64,000 nucleotides of DNA from Epiperipatus broadwayi (GCA_028023455.1 JAQFVV010000153.1:1086212-1150211); one strand, 5' to 3'; numbered from the stretch's first letter, positions 23,874 to 36,903 are shown. Translations and numbers: made by a program. The notes: generated by a model not told the origin, from the sequence alone.

Positions 23874-24062
23874 TCAAAGTGTAGGGAAGGGTGTGTGATG
23901 ACATGACATTTTTATATGGAATACTAATTCCACTATACTTTCTAAAAAATTTCTGACAATGAATTTTTGCAGAGTTTTGTCTCTTTCAAATAAGGCCATC
24001 ATCAAATCAGACCATAGTGAGAGACCAATAGCACTCACTTGAGGAATACTGTCACAAAGCAA
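23874..24062 (-). pseudogene. Exon-like frame, possibly HEAT-type helical protein
   Basis: The minus-strand frame reads DSIPQVSAIGLSLWSDLMMA and then LFERDKTLQKFIVRNFLESI, an alternation of hydrophobic and charged residues typical of HEAT-repeat helices. It loosely recalls the exportin-5 family from memory (a W, an RD, and a later LV in similar spacing), but I cannot confirm this. A possible acceptor AG lies just before TATTCCTCAAG. No consensus donor is obvious, and the frame ends in a stop at 23874-23876. Together with 23666-23836 it may be a piece of a real or retired gene. Confidence 0.25.
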
Positions 24063-24923
24063 TGGGCATAGTATTTTATTACTTAATCATAGAATACATC
24101 ACCCTCAGGCAGCCTGTTATGGCTCAAACAGCACCTATTGTAGTGTCAGCCATAAGTTAAGGCTGTTAAAATGGTATATTGATGTGTGTTGTGTGAAAAA
24201 CAATGCCATCAATGATGGGGTTCAGTATACATACTACTACCCTCAAATTATTCATTGTTATTAAATTTTTGAGCAACATATGAATTGACTTTTGCAAACA
24301 CTTTGTTTAAGCCAAAAGAGTTGTTGCAAAAAAATGTGGTTCAGTTCACCAGGTTACTTTATATTATTTATAATTCAGAATACAAAAGTTTGTATTGTAT
24401 GAGTAATTATGAGCTACATTTGTTGAGTGAATTATAAAATTGGTATGCTTAAGGGTTTAATTGAGAGTTGCATTAAAAAAGCCTACTTTTATTATATTTG
24501 CAAAAAAAAAAAATGGTATTCTGTCTTTAGAATTATCTATTATTCATGTTAAATTTTAAGTAACTTAAACACTAAAATTGCTAATTTGAGTTTTCACAAT
24601 TGCTATGATTCTGAGATGTGGAATTTCCTTAAGAAAAGGGTTATGGTATAGATGAATCTGTTCTTGCTTTTACTCAAAAGAATAACTATGACTAGTTTTT
24701 TTTAACAATGATATTGTTATTAGTCCCTTGATTAAAAAAAACCATGTGACATTTTTTGCCTGACAAAATAATAAATTTAATGTGCAACATCATACTAATT
24801 GTAAATTTAAAATCAAAAAGTTTAGCAAATGACAAAAAGACAATGTATGATGGTTTAAAACTATAAAAGAGATACAGAAATTTCTTGATCATAATCATTT
24901 TTAATTTATTTTTTTTATAATTT

Positions 24924-26160
24924 GAAAGCAACATATGAATTTGAAAAATGGTATTACAATTATATTAAATCTAGTAGTGGCATTCTCTTATATGATGACA
25001 ATGATGTTTTGAACAGATGGAAATAATATTTTGATCATGTTTTGAATAATGTTGAAGAATCAAAATGACGACTCTTAATGATATTTTATCCACTTATTTA
25101 AATTTGCAAAAGGATATCCAGATTAATGAAGTCAAAACATTTTTTTAAAATCATACAAATAGAAAGGTTACTGGTTCTAATGAAATGAATCTGGAGAAAT
25201 TTTAAAATGATTTTATGTTAGTTTCAAAATATTGGATTTTTTTTTTTTACAAATATTTGTACTCGTGAAACTGTAACATATTTACATATGAATATTTCCA
25301 TTGTTTCACTTTTTGAAAATAAATAAAATATCATTATTATTTATTACAGCAAAAATACTTTTAAATATTTTGTTAGATAAGTTGCTTCCAGTCATTGACA
25401 CATTACTATCATAAACTTAGTATGATTTTAGACAATCAAGAAATATTATGGACATGATTTGTTTCCAAAACATTGTAAGAAGAGGATGTATGAAAAATAC
25501 TAATTTATTTATTGTTTTTATTGATGTAATCAAGGTGTTTGATTCAATTAATTGGAACAGGCTTAGGATAATGCTAAAAATTAGTTTATTGCCTTAAAAG
25601 TTTGTTTGTATTATATAACTTTTACAAGATGGTATAAAAAAAAATGTTATTACTATAAGGGGACAATCTAAGGCATTTGAAGGAAAACTAATGATAAATA
25701 AAAATATGTATTTACTCTATCATTGTTTTTTTTTTACTCTGGTCTTTGAAACAGCCTATTAAATTAGGGATCAGGATGAAATAGAAACTTGATAGTAGAA
25801 TTTATATTAAATTCATCTGAAGTGAAAACAATATCTTCTTAGTCTGAGTTTTAACTTTGTTAATAGTTGTGATATTTTCCCCAATTTAAAAAATAATTTA
25901 TTGGATATACTTATTGATTTTAATGCAACTACTACAGAGTCTATAGCTTAGTAATTAAAGTTTTAAAACTTACATTTTTTTTTTAATCAGTGATGGGAAA
26001 GAAACTTCAGAAACTATTAACTTTGGGATCATCAGTGTGAGAATGGAAGACAATTTCAATATTTTGAAAGCTTTTTAAATAAAATGGTGGATTTGTTTGT
26101 TGAGGTACAGCACAGTTTTCAATATGCTGCTACTTTTAATGAGTTAGAAGATGAAGTTTT
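24924..26160 (+). pseudogene. LINE reverse transcriptase remnant, RTE/jockey-like
   Basis: In shifting frames the sequence gives KWYYNYIKSSSGILLYDDND and VLNRW (24940-25025), the segment that precedes the reverse transcriptase in RTE/jockey-like LINEs, then FRQSRNIMDMICFQNIVRRG (25423-25490) corresponding to the GFRP.RST.D motif, and NLFIVFIDVIKVFDSINWNR (25502-25565) corresponding to FIDL.KAFDSV, the first catalytic aspartate block. QDGIKKNVITIRGQSKAFEG follows. The second catalytic motif (YADD) is not intact. Stops and frameshifts are numerous. No endonuclease domain is attached upstream, and I could not find the 3' end. Confidence 0.7.
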
Positions 26161-29100
26161 ATAGAGCTTCCATTTTATTTTATTTAGTATACAGAATAAG
26201 AAACACACTATGAATGTAAAAAGGCATTAGAAAGCTTTCATTTAAAAAATATTCTGCAAAATCTTTAAAAAATAATATTACTTGGTTTCATTGACAAAAT
26301 ATAGTAAATAATACATTACATTGGAGAACTGCCATCAGATAGAATGTTGAAACACCTCAGAAAAACATTATTTACTGAACAAATTAAAAAAAACAGCATT
26401 TAAAATGTCAAATAATTATAATAATGAACTAGTATGATCTATATATGGACATATTTATAGCTCACAGTTTGGTTTATATATTCATTTTTAGGATTAAATT
26501 TATATATATTTTTTGTTTGTTTTTTTTTTTCTTGGAATTTCCATACTCATTTTGAGAGTGGTTACTGTTTACATTGATGATGATTAGTGTAAACTTTCAT
26601 AGTCTAATTGTTATCATCTATGAAGACATACAATGCTGCACTTATATAAATACATGGAAATATAATATACAAACTAAATAGTATAATAATAGAATTTAGC
26701 AACAAACTAGAATCAAAAGACTGTATAACTTATGTTTGATGGAAAAAAATGTTTATCACATAACAAAATGCTGCTAAATTATCACTTATATGTAAAACTG
26801 AAGATCTGGAAAATGTTATAAAATGAATTAAGGAACATTAGAAAAAGTTGATTTTTTCCTCATAAAATATATTTTCAAGGCAAAATAAGTTAAATTCCTC
26901 TTTGTCCATTTATTTTTTTCTCTGATTCTTTTGTATTTCAAATTAGCTAAAAAAGTTGATAGTAAGAAAAAAAAATCTTATTACTATAGTTTTTGTACGT
27001 TACCACTTAAGTACAACATAAAAATGTAATGTTGAAGCAGAGATATCCAGAAAAGAAAAACTACTCTTTGTTGCAAATGGGATAAAAATTACAATCAAAA
27101 TAAATCTCAGAAAAATAGCTACTATCATAATTAATCAACTGATGTCTATAAAAATAAAATATGGAGCATTTCTTTTATTTTTAGGATGAGTAAATAAAAA
27201 AAGATGAGTTCAAAAGATTTTGATTGTTGCTAGCTGTTACAAAATAAAAAAGGTTTACTCATGGTTTGGAAATAAAAAATGTCACAAAATGTATAAATAT
27301 TAATAATGTGAGTCCATAAAAAAAATTGAATTGTTTGTAACTGAGAAATGTTAGAGAGTAAGTTTTTGGTACAAATATCTTTGCCTTTTGAGTTCATCAC
27401 TGTACTAAAATGCACAAAGTCCATGAGTCTACACCCCAATTGATCACAAATTATAACTTTTTATTAAAAGGTATATACAAATTTGATATATCTGTTGTGG
27501 ACATATTATTCCCGAGTTTATGTAAACAGAAAAATAGCTGTAATGAAAACTATTTGAACTCAGAAGAAAAAAGAAAGTAAAAAAAAATATGAATTAATTG
27601 CAAGCAATGGTAAAAAAAAAAATATTGATAATTCTTTAAAAAATAAGATTAATATAATCACAATGAATGTGTGATTTAAAATTACAAGAAAAACACTTAT
27701 TTTAATTAAAATAGTATGGCTAATAAATATTAGATTTTGGTTAAGTGTAATTTAAAGTAGTTTTAATAGTATTTACAAGAATGTAATAAACATTTTAACT
27801 ACAATTTATTAAATGTAGAATTGAGATATTCAACAACAAGAAGAAAAGAAGTCATTTATAATGATAGGTATATGAGATAACCTTTTGGATCATTATAAAT
27901 CAATTGACTAGCAATAAAAAGTTAAATCGTTGATCAAATTTTAAAAAAATCTATAAATTATTTTTAAAAAATAATAAAAGCAACTGGAAAAATGGTCAAA
28001 GTTTTTTTTAAAAAAAATGGCAAATACCTCTTGATTACTGCAAAAATAATACTATAAAAAGGTATAAAGGTAGAATTATAAAAACAAAGTTGAATTCAGA
28101 CAGATTAACAATAAAAAAAATAGATTAAAATAAAAGTAAATTATGTTTAGCACTTATGGGAGTATGCTAGACCTTGCCACTAATAATGTACACTTTTATA
28201 TATTACAATGGTAAATTATTGTAGTCTGTGCTTCAACATTTTTGATCAAACCAGATTAACCTGAAACTTTTATCCTTTATATTGAATGACTATCTAAATG
28301 CCTATAGAATAACTGGATGATTTGAACTTGAATCTTAGTGAACAGGATAAGATGTGCTAATGTCAATTCCTTAGACTTTTCAGAAAAAACCTAGCAGTGT
28401 TTAATAATAAAAAGGTATAAAAATATCAGAAATATCAAAAATATGAATTATGTTTTAATAAATTGTAAAATAAAACAGGTTGATTTTGAAAAATTAATTT
28501 AATAACTGAAATGCTATTATTCTAAAACCAGGAAGCTATTGGTAAAGCATATTGTTAAATGGACTAAAATAATATCATTAAAAAAATCATAAATTAAAAT
28601 GACCACCAATAGGATATTTCGAATTTTTTTTTTATTAACATTTTTTTTTTCTAATTTAAAATGGACTCTCACTAAGAATCACTGCTATCTTTTTCACAAA
28701 ATGTAAAATGTGAAAATAGCTTTTTGAAGTTTATAAAATGTTTCTAAAGATTTAATGGCCAGTATTGTTGCAAATCCTAATCAAAGTATTGTTATGAGTC
28801 TTCCAAACTTTAATATTCTTTCCAAATTGTAAAAAAAATTATATTTTGAAACAAATAACTCTTAAACAAAAGTAGTATTAAAATTAAAAATAATTTTAAA
28901 AAAAAAGAAATAAAAAAAATTAAGTTTTTTCAACATCTATTTACTAAAATAATAATATTGTATCTAAGGCCCATGGTATATATCCAAGTACCAATGAATC
29001 TTTTGAATAGACAGTTGTCAAGTTATTCTAAGTTTATTAAAATCTAGTGATTTAACATCTTATTAATCCTTCCTTGTTGTGGGATTTTAAAAACTGTTTC

Positions 29101-29544
29101 TAACTTATGTGTTTTCATCAATGCAAATTTAAAGATAGTTCTTATGTAAATTAAATTATTGGTTTTTTAAATAGTAGAGAAATTAAAATTTTAAACAAAA
29201 ACAAAATATCATTTGAGTTCTACTGAAAAATTTAGATTGTGAATGAGAGTTGAAGTAATAAAAAATTTGCATAAGTGGGGATACATTTTCCCAAAATTGA
29301 GCACATTTATCTGATTATTATTGATTGTCTAAAGCTTCTTTTATTTAAAACATAATGTAAAGCTAAAATAATATTTGTAAAACATTGATTTTGGAAATAC
29401 TTTAAAAGACGTTTTGAATATGTTAGAAATTTGTTCAATGAAGCAGTAAAGACAGAATAAATCAGTTGATAAATACTACTCGATTTTCATTTTTTGAGCT
29501 TTAGATAAATATATTTACATAACATATTTATTGGTATACTTTCT
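26161..29544. other. AT-rich non-genic stretch
   Basis: Nothing recognisable: poly-A/T runs, no long frame with motifs, no clear repeat apart from homopolymers. Confidence 0.55.
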
Positions 29545-29605
29545 TTCTTACTTCAAAAACATATATATATATATATATATATATATGTTTTTGAAGTAAG
29601 AAACT

Positions 29606-29655
<50 letters not shown>

Positions 29656-29661
29656 AGTTTC
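29545..29661. repeat. Two overlapping perfect hairpins built on (AT)n
   Basis: TTCTTACTTCAAAAAC (29545-29560) pairs with GTTTTTGAAGTAAGAA (29587-29602) around an (AT)n core; GAAACTGTTTA (29600-29610) pairs with TAAACAGTTTC (29651-29661) around a longer (TA)n core. The two share three bases. TTGGTATACT and ATTGGTATACCAAG flank the pair. Confidence 0.9.
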
Positions 29662-29897
29662 ATCTCTATTTAAAGCTATTGGTATACCAAGAAATATGAA
29701 GTATATATTATAGTGCAATGTACTTCTCCAATTTTTCTTGATCACTTTATTTTTGGTGCAGACATTTAATTATTTCCTAAAAAGGTTTGTGCTATGTTAA
29801 TTAATCAGATATTGTTAATTCTTAGCAATTTATTATTTCTACTAATTTAATAATAGAATTTTGGATAATTTCTAATAAATACTTCTAATAAGTAATC

Positions 29898-30117
29898 CTC
29901 ACATGATCCCAATTTCTTATCCTTGCTCATAACTGTTATTAAAACAGGCAAAACTCACCAGTGCTCTCAGATCCAAGGCTCCTCACTGATGAAGCTGATA
30001 TTGAATGAGTAGGCACTAGATAGGGATTTTATGCACAAGCCTTCTGGCATCCATTGATTATTCTGGTTGGCACTGAGTGGCACTAATGTATGGAGAGTTT
30101 TGCCTGTTTTAATAAGT
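29898..30117 (+). mobile_element. Repeat family with hammerhead-like core, copy 2
   Basis: The best copy for the termini: TGTTATTAAAACAGGCAAAA near 29932-29955 is inverted as TTTTGCCTGTTTTAATA near 30098-30115, and the extension CACATGATCCCAATTTCTTA at 29900-29920 corresponds to the inverted right end of copy 1. CTGATGA is present at 29986-29992, but the GAAAC box is lost, so the ribozyme core is broken here. Confidence 0.6.
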
Positions 30118-32837
30118 AATACTAGTTGTTAAAAATAGAGAATGTGTATAGATGATATAAACATAAAATTATATATAGTTTATTATAGTCAACTCTTGCA
30201 CTTCTTAACCTAATTTTGGATCCTGGGATAATTTTGGAAGTGCTTCAGCTATCATAAATATTATAATATAAAGAAGTATCTATAAAATAATAATATGCTA
30301 ATATTATAAAGAGAAAGTTTGTGATAATTACAAACATTAATTTAAGTATGGATAAATATCAATTGTAATGAAGTTCCTTTTTTTATGATACCATTTATAT
30401 GATCACTATTTATGCCAATTGTACTCTACTTTATATTTATATGATGCAATGTTAATTCAGTTATATATTACTTTTTCAAAAATAATATTGTAGCTTCAAT
30501 ATTTTATATTTAATTATTAATTTTAACTCCCAAAACCTCATTCAAATTATCTATTCATGAGGAAAGATATTTAACCATTTTTAATACCCCCCCCCTTTTA
30601 TTAATGTCTAAAATTTATTTCTTAGACTTGGTCTTCATCCATAATCAAAAAAAATTTTTATTGACTTTTAATCTTACCGTTAATGTTTTAAAATTTAAAC
30701 TATTAGAAATCCACTTTCCATTTATTAGAAATCTTCCAAAGTAAAATAATTTGTTTAATCATTAATTTATCTTTAGATTGAAATTTTTATATCATTCTTA
30801 TTTCTATATATTGGCTATAAATGCCACGTCTACAAATTTCTTGCTTTCTTAATCACACCTGTTTCTAAAATTAAAATCCGTACTTGACTTATTCTTTCAT
30901 ATTCTGTTGTTCATCACTGATACAGACTATATTTTCCATCTCTGACAAATTTTCATATAAATTTTTAATCTTTGTAAATCAATATTAAATATTTTTAATT
31001 AATTTTTTTTGATATATTATAGAATTTATTAGCTTATTTATAATATATTCTTCCTATTGCGAACTGACAATAATAATAATACAATATTCAGAATTATCAT
31101 TATTATATTTCTGTTTCTGGTTTTAGTTGATTCTATGCTTAGTCAAAGATACAAATGGTGTATAACAACCACTTGTTAAGATTCAAATGTCTCTGCATTA
31201 ACATTTAAAAGTATTTTATTGTTATATTTCTCCACAAGTACACATTTGAAATTAAAAATACAATATTAATAAAATTTGTATTTAAAAAGTATAATTTCTG
31301 TTTTAATAAGTTTATTTTATATTTAAATTTAGGAGTTTAAAAAGGAAAAAACGTTTTTATTTGAAAAAATAATGAACAGTTGTCAGTATATTCAATTTGA
31401 TATGTTCTTTGAAATTGTTTATTATATTATAAAATGATCTAAACTTTTTGTATTTAACAGGTGTTTATTATTAGTTGAAGTTTTCTTTATCACTCCCCCA
31501 GTCATTTGAACTATAATTTTTTTAAAATTGATTTTAAGGGAAATTTTTCACACACTTTATCAAATCAAGTTTTTTCTTTTTTTTTAAAGAGCGATTGTAA
31601 CTTTTTATTAAAACTGTCATAATACATCAAAATACTTTGCACTTGTGAAACATTTCAGTTTTTTTTTTTTATGCGGTGGTGTGTCATATGGATTTTTATT
31701 ATAATATTGCAAAGGAAAAGATTAGAGAAGCGTTTTTTATTCCTTTTTTTAAATGGTGGGATATATTAGAGCAATAACTAAAAGATTATAGGATAAAGAA
31801 TAAAGCATAAAATTAAATTTCTAAGTTTTTAAAATGCAAGCTTGTAGATAATTAAAATTAATATACAGCAGAAAAAAATTCACTTTTTTATGTCAAAATT
31901 TATTACATTAAAAAAAAATCTAAAACTTTTTAATCAAACATATATATATATTTAAATAAAACTTTACGTATTTATATATGTATATGAAATATTGAAAGTG
32001 TAATAAGAATTTTAGCATATTTATTTAGACAACTTTTTATAATGTAATTAGACAAACAACCATTTAAAAATTGCATTTGCAAACTGAAATTATGACATCT
32101 AGTAATTTTTTTTTTTGATTTACCATTAAACAAAGTTGGCAATTTTTTAGTTTAATATTCTAAATACTGTATGAGTTCTAATTCAAATAGTTACACCCTA
32201 TATAAATGTGAAAACTGAAAGATGACAATTTCCTAAATAGCTTCACATATAAAGAAATATCTCTATATAAAGATTTATCTATATTAATTAGAAAATTTCA
32301 CAGAATTTATAAATGTAAATACTGAAAGTGTAATAAACATTTTTTTTTTGTATTTACTTCAATAAAACTCAACGATAATGTAAATTACTTAAATACCAAT
32401 TAAAATTGGTAATTGCAAACTGAAATCACACCATCTAATAATACTATTATATAATCCTTTACTGGAGAGATTTGTTTATGGACTAATGACTTTATAATTT
32501 TCAATAATATTTAAAATATTAAACTAAAAGTATTTCCACTTTTAATTTAAAGATAAATAATAATAAAGGTCCAACAGCCAACTCTTGAACGGTAAGAAGT
32601 AGAATGATAGTCTTCACTTTCGAACTCCCAAAACACCCTTTAAACTCTTATTGACAATGTATAATCTATACTTCTATAAAATATTATTCAAGAATAAGTA
32701 CTGCACATACTTTATCTAAAAATTAACTTTGTCTTCTAATTCACAAAGTTGTTGGTTGATATTTTCAATTATCTTAAACCCTAACAAAGATGGCTACTGC
32801 ACAGTCACATGATCTAAAAGCTGGAGACAATGCTACA
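30118..32837. other. AT-rich non-genic stretch
   Basis: No gene or defined repeat seen. A pyrimidine-biased section runs from about 30470 to 31130. From about 32560 the DNA becomes less AT-rich and leads into the LINE-like region. Confidence 0.5.
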
Positions 32838-33290
32838 GATTTTCAACTGCAAGGCTCAAAGTCCAACAAAATCTATAAAAGAATTATTAACAATCAACAG
32901 CAAAATACCAATCATAAAAAATAATGATTTTTCAACTGCCTCAAAGATGAAACAAGTCAGCAGCAGAATACAAAGATTAAAAATAATAATTTTTAAACAC
33001 TCTCCAATGTCCAATCCTACCCATAAATTATCAACAATAAGTAGCAAAATGTAAATGACAGTAACTGTTTAAATGTCTTCAAAGGTGGAATAAATCATGA
33101 ACAGAACTGAAAGATCAAAAGTAATAATTGTTCAACTTCCTCCAAATTTCAAAACCTATGCAAAAGTTATTAACAATCAGCTGCAGATGTAAATAACAAA
33201 AACTGTTTATCTCCAAAGTTTGTATAAATCAGCAGCAAAATGCAATGGATAACAACAATAATTTTCTACCTCCCTTCAAAGTCAACCAGT
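32838..33290. repeat. Degenerate tandem repeat, about 137-bp unit, about 3.3 copies
   Basis: Each unit has two related halves: one with TTATTAACAATCAGCAGCAAAATG-type sequence and one with TCAAAG.TGAA..A.TCAGCAGCA followed by AAAAATAATAATT. Unit starts fall near 32838, 32995, 33130 and 33268. The array ends where the LINE ORF1-like region begins, which recalls the monomer arrays of some LINE 5' regions. Promoter activity is inference. Confidence 0.6.
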
Positions 33291-33299
33291 GTTTTAGAA

Positions 33300-34744
33300 G
33301 AAAAAATGCAAATGACATTACAAACGGGACCTAATCAGAATTCAAGAAGATCATTTCCATTGCCCATCATTTGGACACCAGAAAGGCTCAATATGACTTG
33401 TGAGACATTTACCAACACAGTACCCATTGGGATGTCTCTATAATTCAGAAAATTTTTCCCACATAATCCATAGTCACATTGGCCACAGATATAAATATAT
33501 CATTATATTGGTTTCTACAAAAGTTTGTATATTAAATGATCAACTAGCATAAGCTGTGGGATTTGATAAAAAAAAATTCCAAGCATCCAAATTACAGGTA
33601 CCTGGTAATCCAATTCTTGAAGTTGCACTCAATTCTTGAAGTTGCACAAAGACAGCAGGTTCAAATCCAGGTTAAGACCTTGTATAATTTTGCCATTCAT
33701 AGTTGTTAATGAAAACCATCTCAGATGCAATACAGACATGCTTAAAAGCACCTACTTTCAGTACTCATGTGTTGACTTTCAAAAAATGATGCAGCCATTT
33801 AACAACATCACCCTGTTTAAGTCAATCTATCTAAGACAGTTCCCAAGAGCAATCAACACTTTCAAATTTAAACTCTATCTTCCCCAAATCATTGACCCCA
33901 GCAATATCCCTAGACAAATATAACCAAAATATAACTCTATGTCTCTACATTAGGGATTTAAAGTTCAATGATATGCCTGTGGCAAACATGGTCTTCTTGC
34001 TGCTCATTGCATAGAGCCACAGAAAAAAATGAAAACCAGCAGGAAAACAGGCAAAACAACAAGCCTCCAAATCCTTCACAATATCAGAACAACACTAACA
34101 ACCTTCTGTCATCTCATGCAATACCCATCAATTTGTAAGCTCCACTCACATTGACATATTACTGATTCTATCTGCACCCATCACCTAGATAATGATCCAC
34201 AAAACTACTCTTAGCCCATAATCCAGTCAATCCATTCACCAATGTGAAATAATCAGCAGCATCTCAAGAATGCTAACAAACCCCACCCTGCTAGTAATTT
34301 ATCATTAGATCTATCAACAAACTCAATAAAACATTAACAAAACCTTCATACAAATAATGGATACAATATCATCATGTCTTCCATCCATAATCACCCCACC
34401 CCCATACTCTCCACAAACAAATGAAGCCAAGTAGATCCAAGAAAAACAAAAAAAGCAACAAGCCAAATGCAGTGACCACATGGAATACATCTATCAATAG
34501 TGAACTAGTCTAAAGTATTCAAATTCCCTTTGATATTAACCACATTCCAGAAAACAAGGCCATCTAACTTCAGCTTGTGCTTGACTATCGAATCACAGCC
34601 CACAGAGCATAAGCCAGTATACCAGACCCTGGTCCATTACAAAATGGTGAGAATTAAACTTCTCATTCAATAGTATCTACCTATACAGTGCAGCTTTAAA
34701 GTCCCTCTAATGCAAATTACCAATCCCCTCTCCCTTTCATACCC
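33300..34744 (+). pseudogene. LINE ORF1 remnant with zinc knuckle
   Basis: The frame from 33636 reads through segments such as ITLFKSIYLRQFPRAINTFK and then, after two stops in the same frame, YACGKHGLLAAHC at 33972-34010, which matches the C..C....H....C zinc knuckle of retroelement nucleic-acid-binding proteins (first cysteine changed). A basic tail, KKMKTSRKTGKTT, follows. ORF1 proteins of jockey/CR1-type LINEs bind RNA through such knuckles. The region is distinctly less AT-rich than its surroundings. A short duplication of CAATTCTTGAAGTTGCAC is at 33611-33648. Multiple stops make it a pseudogene. Confidence 0.55.
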
Positions 34745-35230
34745 ATGAGATTTAAAATTATAACATTCAATATCCAAAGAATTAACTCAACTGCCAAATT
34801 ATACTAGTTAAACCAGTGGATAAACATCATATAAACACATGTTCTGAGGCTACTTGAGACAAAGTATAATTGGCTCAAAAATTGACCCTGCTTTGTATCT
34901 TAACAGACAAAGTTTCATACATGTTCTAGAGATATCTCATCACCATCTTCTGGCACAGCACTCAACATTGCCTCAATTTATTCTTTATCAACTTTCAAGA
35001 TTTTACGCATTGATTTTCATATACTAATTACCATGTTTTGACACCATAGTATCACAATCGCCATCATAATTTGCCTATGTTTATCTGGGCCCAAAAATCA
35101 TAGCAAACATAATTAGGACCATAAATTCATGTTTGTAGTCTACTCCTCACCTGATCATTTTAATGGGTGATTATATCCTTGGCTACTTGGCATTCACATC
35201 CAAATGGCTGCACCATCTGACTGCTCCTCT
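34745..35230 (+). pseudogene. LINE ORF2 endonuclease fragment
   Basis: The frame starting at ATG 34745 reads MRFKIITFNIQRINSTAKLY, the N-terminal N-containing motif of apurinic-like endonucleases, then LRLLETKYNWLKN (family pattern LQET, with the catalytic glutamate), GTALNIASIYS, and in a shifted frame MGDYILGYLAF at about 35163, corresponding to GDFN. This is the endonuclease that nicks target DNA to start target-primed reverse transcription. After about 35230 the homology fades and no reverse transcriptase follows. It pairs with the ORF1 remnant just upstream. Confidence 0.6.
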
Positions 35231-36542
35231 CATGAATAGCAAGGGGTTGTTAGCACTTGTGCAGTCATCTTTCACAACTGATAACATGCTACCCTCATTG
35301 ATCTCTGCTTTCATTTTCTCATGAATCCATCCCAAATATCTGACTACTAAGATTGGTCTCTCACTCTTAGTCTTGAACATCTTCAAATATTCAATTTAAA
35401 TAATCCTTTTTATAAAAGTTCTTTTATTAATTTTTTTGTACCTTCAAGTTTTTAGTTGAAATTTATAATATTAATTTTCAAATTAACACAGATTTTCAGG
35501 GAAGGCTAACACATTAAATTTATTCATTTTATAATATAAAAAATTTCAGATCAGGTTAACACATGTTGAGACATTCACACTTTTGGATGGAAACACAAAG
35601 ATATTTCAGATTTCTCTCAAAGGCACTTTCCTACTTTTACATTTTCTTTTGGTGAATAGGTTACATGGTTATGTCAGTGATACTAAGCTTTTAGATAACA
35701 TTTAGCACTTGGTTTTTTTTTAATTCATTTCAGGAAACATTTTTAAACAATTAATAATGAGGTTAGTTTAACTTCAAAGTATAAGATTAACTTCTCACTG
35801 TTCTCTTCACTGATGAACTACCATTGATGTTTCTCAAAATTTGGATTAAGAATGATTGCTACTGACTAAACTCTGAGCTCTCCTACATTAACCAACTTCC
35901 CTACTTTAATTTTTTGGCACAATCTTGTTAATCATACAATCACATATTATCTCAGCCATGACAGCATTAAATTTGGACCAGCAATATTATTATTATAAAA
36001 AGGTTATTATCCTTTTTTAAAAAAAAATTAAAAATTTTATATATTTCTATTTATTAAAAAGTTACCTATAATTATTTTTAAACTTTTAATTATTAAAATC
36101 AATATAATTTTTTAAATATACTTTGATCTGAAAAACATTACATTTTGTTTTACAAACAGAAAGAGAGAAAAAATCATCATTAATTAATTAATTAAAAACA
36201 GCATTTTTAACAAAAATGTTAAAACTTTTTTTTTCTTTTTAAAAACTAATAAACATTAGTTAAAATTTTACTTATTCACTCTTTTATTATTTTTATAGAG
36301 TTAAAAACTAATAAATAAGTAAAATTACAGAAAAAACAAATATTTTACTTGTTTATAATTTTCTCTCTGCTTATAACTATCTTTAATAAACATTAAATAT
36401 TGATATTCTTATTATTTAAAAAAATGTTTAGAATTGTAATACTATCAAGTAAGAAATGTAACTCTTTTAATAAGTAATTATTATTCTGTAACAAAATAGC
36501 ATGAGAAGAAATAGTTCTTCACTATATATATATATATATATA
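35231..36542. other. AT-rich non-genic stretch
   Basis: The first part (to about 35400) may still belong to the LINE. The rest is AT-rich with poly-A/T and TTAATTAATTAATTAA near 36180. Nothing else recognised. Confidence 0.5.
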
Positions 36543-36903
36543 TGTCCACAGATGGCGTCCTACCAAGACTGCCAATCAAGCATGTTTTGTTTACATAAAC
36601 GTCAGAGTAGTTAGTATTCACTATCTCTAACTATAATTCCACTTTCAGATCATGATTTCAAGCTATTTGCTATCGTCAGTGAAAGACAGGAATAAAGAAA
36701 CTAGATCTGAATACAAACTCTGGGCGTTTATGAAACAATTTCTATTCAGCTTGCAAGCGTGAATTTTTTAGACACGTCTTTCACTGACGATAGCAAATAG
36801 CTTGAAATCATGATCTGAAAGTGGAATTATAGTTAGAGATAGTTAGAGATCGGAAACAAAACACGCTTGATTGGCAGTCTTGGTAGGACGCCATCTGTGG
36901 ACA
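36543..36903. mobile_element. Fold-back DNA element, 361 bp, TA-flanked
   Basis: Left arm 36543-36687 and right arm 36776-36903 are near-perfect inverted repeats of about 130-145 bp, starting TGTCCACAGATGGCGTCC and ending in its complement. TA stands at both outer edges (36541-36542, 36904-36905). The arms differ mainly by a short segment near 36590-36620. The core of about 90 bp is unique. There is no transposase. High arm identity suggests recent origin or ongoing arm-to-arm conversion. It sits between two AT microsatellites (36521-36541 and 36951-36969). Confidence 0.85.

Noticed and set aside
32856-33047. Overlapping frames on both strands in the tandem array
   Set aside because: Produced by the repeat units; no shared domain.
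35183-35386. 67-codon minus-strand frame
   Set aside because: Opposite the LINE endonuclease tail; no recognisable motif.
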